Source: Chimonanthus salicifolius
Lineage: Eukaryota > Streptophyta > Magnoliopsida > Laurales > Calycanthaceae
Length of the DNA stretch: 64,000 bases
Direction of reading: 5' to 3'
Assembly (NCBI GenBank): GCA_013350335.1
Contig: CM023539.1
Location: 33,156,631-33,220,630, forward strand
Notes under the pieces: generated by a model
What the model was told of the DNA's origin: nothing
Databases searched by the model: none
Seen by the model: the letters and a program-made list of their open reading frames with translations, nothing else
In this document: one piece after another, positions 56,483 to 64,000 of the stretch
Layout: every line of letters starts with the position of its first letter
Numbering within the stretch: the stretch's first letter is position 1
Program-made: the position numbers and the translations under genes

Positions 56483-59400
56483 TGTCACGCCTCGACCCGA
56501 AGGGTGGGCCCAGAATACGACTGATTTTTTTTTTTTGACTAACCAAGATAAACTAATGCAAGCATTCTAACTGGGCCGGATCAACAGTTGGGCCCAGAGG
56601 TCACACATGATCCCAACACGTGGACTCAAACATGTACCATAAGTCTGATACCAACAAAGGTACAACAACGACATAACATAGAATCACAAAAAATCCAACT
56701 TTGATTTACCATTCAAAACATCACCAGAGTTACTACAGAAATGCAGTAATTTAATACATCACGTTTAAACAAATTAAGTACCACATCCGGTACTTAATAA
56801 AAACAAAAGGTTCCCAGAACCAACAAGTAAAGATAAGGGTATTCCCCTCAGGGGAAATCCCGAAACACCGCCGCAGCTTATCCACCCTAAGATTGAAAAA
56901 GAGGGTTCTCTTCCTCAAGTTCATCTCCTGAAAGGTGAGTGGGGTGAGCTAACTTGCCCAGTGAAGGAAATATAACAGTGCAGTTAAGTAATCAACATGT
57001 TAGCATAATAATCAACAGTTATAATAAATATCTCATACTTAATCACAAATAAGCATAATGTTATCATCATTCTCATAATTCATCATTTCTTTTCCAATAC
57101 TGCTATCATCCAACGTAACGCCTGCCAACTACGCTGAGACCATTGTATTAAGTCCCGACACGGGCAAAATACATCCTTGCAAGTACATCTCCGGCTCTAC
57201 CATAGCCGATACTGACACCCTGAAGTCAGCAACTGTCGACACCCGTGGTCCAGTAGTAAACCATCTCCCATATGGCCGATATTGGTTCAATAGTCAAGGC
57301 ACGTGGAGCAGTCTTATACATTTCATAACATCATAGGCACTCTTAACATAGTGCGTCAAGTCTAGGCACATGAGTGGGTTCACCAAAATTGAAACCACTC
57401 ATTGCTCAATACGAATGTCAAATAAACCTGTTTACATCACGCTGTAAAGTTAAGTTCCCTCACCGTATATGTGTGGTTTCGCGGTCTCTGTTCAAATAAC
57501 ACACAAGTGCACAATCAATATACAGATCAAATACATGCACACAAGTAGTATTTCGAAATCATACTGGTTTTTCCCAAAATATCCAAGGTACATGGAATTG
57601 AGTCTCATACTTAGTTTCTATCATTTTTAAAGTACAATAATCCACAAGATAGAATAATAAGGTGCTCAGTCCAAAACTCATATTGTCTTCTGGGCATTGA
57701 CCAGATTGACTTATTGAGTTAGGTCTAGATCCTCGGGTCACTTCTAGGTTGTCTTCTAGATAGGACCAGATCTGACATTTTGAGTTAGGCCTCCAGGTCA
57801 CCCAGTGCCCGACAATATAGCGTCGGCGTGAAAGTGAGATCACTCAGTGCCCGACCAATAGGGTCGGCCTAGAAGTGAATACAATAGTATTTACACTATA
57901 GTAATAAGAGAAGAGGGGTTAGTACATTTTTAATTAATAAAAGAGGTAGTAACATTACATCACATGCATTAACAATAATCAAATAAGATTAGATATTAAA
58001 AAACTGGGTCCCTCGGAACCAGGTACAGTGGCTTCGGATCATTCGAACCACACCTAAGCTAGTCACTGACCTCGGAACATGGGTCTGACTTCGGATCGTC
58101 CGAAGATCTGGTCTCGGACCATCCGAAGTCCATCCGAACCGAAAAGAAATCCGAAAACAAGTCTCCGTGTTTCTGGGTGCCTCAGAACGTCCGAAGTATG
58201 GTTCGGAACGCCCGAGTGGGTTCGGTCCTTCCGAGCTCTGCTCGGTACGTCCGAAAGGGTCAGGCTGGCCTCGGGCTCTACTGGGCTTAGGGTGAAGCTC
58301 GGAACGTTTGAGGGGTACTGCTCGGACCGTCCGAAAGTCTGTCCCTCGGACCTTCCGAAGATCGACTCTCAGACCATCCGAGAGTCTTCTTAACCTCCAT
58401 TGTTTGCACCAGCAGACAGTGATGACAGTCACTGTATGAAATACGAATCCGGAAACAGAGGGTTTCCCGGATTCAGTTTTCACACCTAGTTGGTCCGATG
58501 GACTCCCCTGGGAGTCCTCTTTCGATAGGGAAGGGTTTGGAGTTTTGAAGCTTACTGGGCCATCTGATTTTAACATCAAATCCTCACGGGTACAAGGGAA
58601 CCCATGGTTTTCCTTAGATTTCAAACTGGTTTTCTCATTCAAAACAGGGCCAAATTCAGATTTTCTTGATTCAAAACTGACTGAAATTTGAAAAGGAATG
58701 CATTGGATACCTTCACTTGGGTTCCTGGGCTGAGAAATTCGGTTTTGAGAAAATCTTCCTTTAAGCTTACGATTGGCAAAACTGGGAAAGAAACAAGAAA
58801 CGGAGAGGGTCGGGTGGTCTGGGTTTCAGTTGAGACTGAGACAGAGAGGGAAGCAGAGATTTGCTGGGAGTTAATCTAGTAGCAGGAAGGGCCAATTTAT
58901 AGAAAATTGGCCGGAAGGGACGGTCGGGTGGCCACTGCATGCATCTGCATGCAGGCGTCGCTGACGTTCCAAACAGTAACCGGCAGATTACTGTTTGGTT
59001 GCAGATCAACCCTCCAACGGTTTACAATTTGCAGATAAATCCCTAGTTTTAATAAACGCCGATTTTAGACTGAAAGTATGATTTTAAGAACTCAAAAACT
59101 TAATCCAACCTTACAGATAGGTTAGGTTTTGAAAACCTTAATCACCATAAAAATTTTGGAATTCAAATCTCAATAAAAAATCTTGATTTAAATAAAAACC
59201 ATAATTTAACACTATTTACTTAAATAAACAATTGTTAAATAAAACAATTTAGAAATCTTATTTTGGGGTGCCAAAGAATAACTAGACCATACTTAAAATG
59301 GTCTAACATAAAATACTAGTTTCCGAAATTATCTCATTTTCAAAATCACTTAAAATAATTATTTCTCCCTTTCGAGGTTTTGACGGGCGGATTATAAATA

Positions 59401-59688
59401 CTATTTTCTGAAAATAAATTCATTTAAAATTAGAAATACAAATCCTTTATTAAGGAGAACATTATCAACCAATAATATTCACATAACAACCTAATTCATA
59501 AAATAAACACAATGAGCGGTAAAATACCAAAATGCCCCTCCAGCTGGACGAGCTGGATCACTGAGCTCACGAGCTTGGACTGAGCCACGCTTGGGCTTTC
59601 CTCAAAGTCCTAACCGAAATCTTCGAGATTAACTAGTTAAACAAGATTATTAAGCTAAACAACGCCTAATCTGGGGCAGGGTATTAGA
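56483..59688 (-). mobile_element. 3' LTR of chromovirus-type gypsy element
   Basis: 3206 bp; minus strand starts TCTAATACCC (usual TGTAATACCC with one change) after the purine-rich AGTGGGGTAGGA, and ends GGCGTGACA. The partner 5' LTR is beyond the window. It contains at 58030-58390 a dense array of TCGGA-N3-TCCGA palindromes, which creates a 217-codon chance frame (58642-57989). Confidence 0.75.
58030..58390. repeat. Array of TCGGA/TCCGA palindromes
   Basis: About eleven units such as CTCGGACCATCCGAAG and TTCGGAACGCCCGAG, arms of 5-6 bp around 3-4 bases, spaced 20-40 bp. Confidence 0.8.
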
Positions 59689-59749
59689 TCCTACCCCACT
59701 AAAAGAAAATTTCGTCCCGAAATTTAAGACAAACTCTTACCTTCTTGGC

Positions 59750-60876
59750 CTGTAAACAAGCCAGGGTACAGCTTCCGTATCGTCGCTTCTGGTTCCCACG
59801 TCTCGTGTTGCACATCACGATATTGCCACAGCACTCGCACTAGAGTATAGACTTCCTTCTGAGCTCTTGAGTCCGACGTTCTAGAATCTTGATTGGCACT
59901 TCTTCAAAAGTTAGGTCTTCTGAGACTTCAATATCTTCAAAACTTAGCACATGTGATGGGTCAAACTAGTACTTCCTTAACACAGACACGTGGAATGTAC
60001 TATACACTCTCTCCAAAGCTTGAGAAGATCCAACTGATAGGCCACTTCACCTATTCTCTTCAAGATCTTAAAGGGTCCAACATATCGAGATGATAGTTTT
60101 CCCTTGTGCCCGAACCGTTGCACTCCAAGACGTGGTGCCACATGTAAGAAAACTCGGTCGCCAACTGCAAACTCCAAAGGTCGTCGCCTTTTGTCAGCAT
60201 AACTCTTTTGTTCGCTCTGGGCTGTCTTGAGACGTTGTCTGATCACTTCAACTTGTTTTGACGTCTCACGCACTAGATCAGGTCCTTGCAGCACTTTGTC
60301 TCCTACCTCTGTCGTTCAGAGAGGTGACCTGCAAGGTCTGCCATACAGAGCCTCGTAGGGTGCCATCTGCACACTGGAGTGATAACTGTTGTTGTAGACA
60401 AACTCGCTCAAAGGCAAGTGATCTTCCCAACTTCCCTGCATATCTATCACACAAGCTCTTAGCATATCCTCTAAGGTTTGAATGGTTCTCTCTGATTGAT
60501 CATCCGTCTGAGGGTGAAAAGCAGCGCTGAAGCACAGCTTAGTCTCCAACTCCTTCGGAAATCCATTTACAAAATCCATCGTGATATGCTCCCACTTTCA
60601 TTCAGCCACTTCCAAAGGTTGCATCTTTCCACCAGGTCATTGATGTTCTGCCTTCACTTGTTAACAAGTTAAGCACTTCGACACAAAATCTGCTACCTCT
60701 CACTTCATACCTTTCCACCAGAAAGGTCGCCGCAAGTCATGATACATTTTTATACCACCAGGATGCACCGCAAAGAGAGATTGATGAAAGTAATCAAGCA
60801 CCTTTCTTCTGCACTCGTTCGAGTTTGGTACGAAAAGTCTATCTTTGAAAGTAAGACTTTCGTCCGCCTTGATCTT
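59750..60876 (-). pseudogene. Gypsy integrase with chromodomain, degenerate
   Basis: The zinc-binding His-His-Cys-Cys region is recognisable near 60800-60670 (FHQSLFAVHPGG, WWKGMK, VSKCLTC) with stops after GMK and CLTC. The core reads HITMDFVNGFPK (first Asp) then jumps to ETKLCFSAAFHPQTDDQSER (Glu region): about 55-60 residues including the second catalytic Asp are deleted at about 60550. The C-terminal part 60294-59977 reads KSYADKRRRPLEFAVGDRVF and KLSSRYVGPFKIL, the usual SH3-like module. After a frame change a chromodomain follows (VPIKILERRTQELRRKSI, ETWEPEATIR) down to about 59750. A chromodomain marks a chromovirus, Tekay-like by its form. Inactive. Confidence 0.82.
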
Positions 60877-62257
60877 TCAATCTTCTGGAGTCGCTCCTCC
60901 TGAAAGCTGAGTCACCAACTCCTTTGCTTCTGGGTCGCTCTGTTGTCCTTCCAACACCAATCCGATTATCTCGGGTTGCAGAACCAAACTATGGATTCTT
61001 ACTGACCCGCTTCTTTTGATCAGCTCCAGATCGTACTCGGACAGAACTTCCAGCATCTTCCACTGTAAGGATGCCATCCTCGCCACATTGCTGTGAGACT
61101 TCCTGCTCAAGGCATCGGCCACCATGTTGGCTTTCCCTAGGTGATAAGAGAGACTGAAGTCGGAATCTCCCAGGTACTCCATCCATCTTCGCTACCTCAT
61201 ATTCAAGTCTTTCTGAGTGAAGATATACTTGAGATTACGGTGATCGGAAAACACATTGAACTTCTCACCATATAAGTAATGTCTCCACAACTTTAACGAG
61301 AATACAACGGCTGCCAACTCCAAATCATGAGTCGGGTAGTTCTGCTCGTGTCCCTTCATTGCCTGGAACCATAAGCCACTACCTTCCCCTCTTGCATCAG
61401 CACACAACCTAAACCAAACTTGGACTCGTCGTAATAAACATCGTAACCTCGTCCTTCTTCGGGTATCACCAATACTGGAGACGTTGTCAACTTCTCCTTT
61501 AGCTCCTGCAATGCTCTTTCACAAGCTTCGCTCCACTCGAACTTGACGTTCTTCCTCGTGACCCGAGTCATCGGCACCGCGATCTGGGAGAAGTGTGGGA
61601 TAAACTTTCGGTAATATCCAGCTAATCCCAGAAAGCTTCGGATCTCGAACACGCTCTTGGGACTTTCCCAAGTCTTCACGGTCTCTACCTTCGTTGGATC
61701 GACAGAGATCCCTCCTGGAGACACCACATGCCCCAGAAACTGTACTTGAGTCAACCAAAACTCACACTTGCTCAGCTTAGCGAACAGCTGATGCTCCCGA
61801 AGAGACTGAAGAACAATCCGCAGATGACGCTTGTGCTCCTCTTCTAATGACGAAAAGATCAAGATATCGTCGATGAAGCCTATCACAAACTCTCTCAAAT
61901 ACGGCCGAAACACGCGATTCATCAAATCCATAGACATGGCTGGTACAGTTCGTCAAACCGAAACGCATCACGACAAACTCGTACAAACCATACTGCGTCT
62001 GGAAGGCAGTCTTAGGAATGTCTTCCTCTCGAATCCGCAACTGATGGCAACCCGACCTCAGATCGATTTTCGAAAAGCACTTTGATCCCCTCAAAAGATC
62101 AAAGAGGTCGTCTATTCTAGGCAACGGATACTTATTCTTAATAGTTACCTGGTTAAGCCGCTGGTAATCTATACACATCCTCATCGATCCATCCTTCTTT
62201 TTCACAAAGAGAGCAGGTACGCCCCACGGCGAGTTGCTCTGACGGATAAAACCAAGT
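60877..62257 (-). pseudogene. Gypsy RT and RNase H, degenerate
   Basis: RT starts with [19 protein letters not shown] and [13 protein letters not shown] (first Asp region FSKIDLRSG). A frameshift near 61940 follows FGLTN; the next frame continues with FIDDILIFS (YVDD equivalent), [15 protein letters not shown] and [14 protein letters not shown]. RNase H begins [19 protein letters not shown]; another frame change near 61380 lies before [20 protein letters not shown] and [12 protein letters not shown] stop at about 61190 precedes ADALSRK. RT and RNase H copy element RNA. With three or more frame breaks this copy is inactive. Confidence 0.87.
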
Positions 62258-63061
62258 CTAAGAAGCTCTTCTACTTGCGTAGCTAGCTCTCTGCTCTGCC
62301 GACGCCATTCGATAAGGTGCCATGGAAATTGAAGATGTTCCTGGCTGTAGGTCTATAACAAACTCTATCTCTCGGCGTGGAGGTAGCCTAGCCAACTGGT
62401 CAGGAAATACATCCATAAGCTCACACACCACCCGAGGAGCAACAGACCCTACACCACCTACATCTTCCCAACCCATGCTTGCCACCACACTACCAGGATA
62501 CGCCCTAAGGCCAGAGAAAGTGACTCTCATCTTTTCATAGGGTACCAACTTCTCCATAAACCTCTCACCGGTTGAGGAGACCCCATGAATTCTCCTCTGA
62601 GAGCAGTCTAACAAGGCCTCAAAAACTGGCAACCAATCCATTCCAACGATGATGTCAAAGTCCGTCATTTCCAGAACCAGAAAATCATAGGACAACTCCA
62701 CTCCACTAATTCAAAACACAAGATCTACACTCTTGGTTCACCAAAGCCTTCTTACCCAAGGGTGATACTACCATTAGCGGGTTAGCTACTTCTACCGGTT
62801 TTAAACCCAATCTACCACAACAAGTTCTAGAAATAAAGGAATGCGAAGCACCGGTATCAAAAACACTCGACCCAAAAGACTAAAAAGATTAAGGGTACCT
62901 TCCATCACAGTGTTCTCCACTGGCTCTTCCTTCTGAGTCCCAATCGAGTAGACTCTCCCCTGAGGACATCCTTGTCCTCTCCCCTGGCCGTTCCGAGGTG
63001 GTCCGTTCCTCTGTGCCACTGAGCCTCTGGAGGTCTGCTGAGAACCTCGACCGACAGACGG
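62258..63061 (-). pseudogene. Gypsy aspartic protease region, degenerate
   Basis: Active-site motif VFDTGASHSFIS is present on the minus strand (DTG at 62850-62858), in a different frame from the preceding linker (63019-62870), so a frameshift lies just before it. A stop near 62705 is followed by an open frame (62701-62258) with LEMTDFDIIVGMDWL, the second conserved protease block, and [21 protein letters not shown], the link to RT. The protease cuts the polyprotein. Inactive here. Confidence 0.82.
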
Positions 63062-64000
63062 CTACGCCACAGAGAAAGAAACTCCTTCGCCTTGTGAAGG
63101 TGCCGCTTTACCAAGATATGGGCAGTCCTTAAATAGGTGCCCGGTCTGCTTGCAGTGAAAGCACACTTTCTCTCCTCCGGATGGGCAAAACTTGGAAGTA
63201 TGCCCAGGCTGGTTGCAGGTGTAGCACACGACTGGCCAGGAGTCAGACCAACTTGACTGACCTGCACTAGGCTGGCTCTTCTTGAAGAAGGGCCTCTTCT
63301 GCTGGTTGAACTTTGCCTTCTTGTTGGAAGAAGGTTTCTGGGTATCGTCAGTGCTTTGGTTGATGGAGTCCACCGCTTCTACCTTTGAAGCTCGCTCGAT
63401 GATCTCCTCCAAAGTGTCGAACACCACGCTAGCCACTTGCTACTACAGAAACAGTCTGAGTCCATTCTCAAAGTGCTAGACCTTCTCCTCTTCGTTTGAT
63501 GCGATCCACGGCACGAACTACATCAAGTCGATGAAGCGCATGGCATACTGTACCACGATGTCTGAACCTTGTTGGATGTTGAGGAACTCTCTCTTCCTCG
63601 CCTCCTGCATGGTCTTTGGAAAGTAACGGGCTAGAAAGGCTGCAGAGAACTCCTCCCACGACATTGGCTCGTGGTTACGAACCAAGCTCTTCGCTTCCCA
63701 CCACTCGTAGGTGTTTCCTTCAAGCTGGTACGCCGCCAAGATCACTCGCAAGTCGTCGGCGATAGCTAAGGTATTGAGGATCCGGCTAATCTGAGTCAGC
63801 CAGTTCTTTGCAGCACTAGGGTCTTTTGTCCTCGAGAAACTCATCGGGTTCCGACGCTTGAACTCCTTGAGAGCCGAGGTAGCTCTCTCCTCTGGGGTAC
63901 GGATTGGCAGGCGTCGCATGTTTTCAGCTATTTGCTGAAATGCTTCTACCGCCGCTCGAATAACCTCATTGGGTAGGTCACGGGGTGAAAGACTTGTCCT
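63062..64000 (-). pseudogene. Gypsy gag, degenerate, runs off the right edge
   Basis: Frame from the window edge reads PIRTPEERATSALKEFKRR, SRTKDPSAAKNWLTQI and EWWEAKSLV, the Ty3-type gag core, then stops at 63518-63520 and at two more points before 63437. The same frame continues with VVFDTLEEIIERASKVE and two zinc knuckles, CYTCNQPGHTSKFC and CFHCKQTGHLFKDC (63226-63122). Gag packages element RNA. The start codon and 5' LTR are outside the window. Confidence 0.85.

Noticed and set aside
57989..58642. 217-codon minus-strand frame rich in Arg, Ser and Pro
   Set aside because: It lies wholly inside the chromovirus LTR and over its palindrome array; CG-rich repeats remove stops. No known domain and no start context.

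Overview
The window looks like nuclear DNA of a flowering plant, most likely a dicot. It is AT-rich, full of nested LTR retrotransposons and small DNA transposons, and holds one intron-containing R2R3-MYB gene. There is no rRNA, no true tRNA gene, no CRISPR and no prokaryotic operon. All family calls come from motifs read by eye; no database search was run.

Region by region. 1-1115: 3' end of a dead MULE transposase. 2252-14620 (minus): a broken 'putative plant transposon protein' gene, cut by a non-autonomous LTR element (LTRs 3295-7087 and 10772-12644, interior between them). That element's left LTR carries a 2.15-kb solo LTR of another family (4683-6832). The 5' side of the broken gene is duplicated (859-bp period) and packed with stem-loops. 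15302-19190: remains of a copia-type gag, LTR-like DNA and a gypsy RT/RNase H fragment. 19530-20799 (minus): the R2R3-MYB gene, with an altered splice donor. 21359-23166: a SINE with target-site duplications (TSDs), then a PIF/Harbinger-type element.

23810-43722: one copia insertion with TSD AGGTC but three LTRs, an internally deleted copy sharing its middle LTR with a longer copy. The longer copy is split in its protease/pre-integrase region by a 13.77-kb composite (26804-40573, TSD TATCT). The composite holds gypsy-type LTR-PBS-gag segments in opposite orientations, and one of its LTRs contains a solo LTR of the same family (31074-34572, TSD TTTTG).

44749-56482: a non-autonomous hAT element, a 5'-truncated copia with a 593-codon RT/RNase H frame, an inverted-repeat MITE, a SINE-like sequence, a small hAT MITE rich in CCGACCC, and another LTR of the 4683-6832 family with an adjoining interior tail. 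56483-64000 (minus): 3' LTR, pol and gag of a degenerate chromovirus-type gypsy element running off the right edge.

Almost every transposon gene carries stops, frameshifts or deletions, so I see no autonomous element. The observations most worth attention are the inverted composite with intact TSDs but one non-LTR end, the dense arrays of short palindromes in several unrelated LTR families, and the MYB gene with a broken intron-1 donor.
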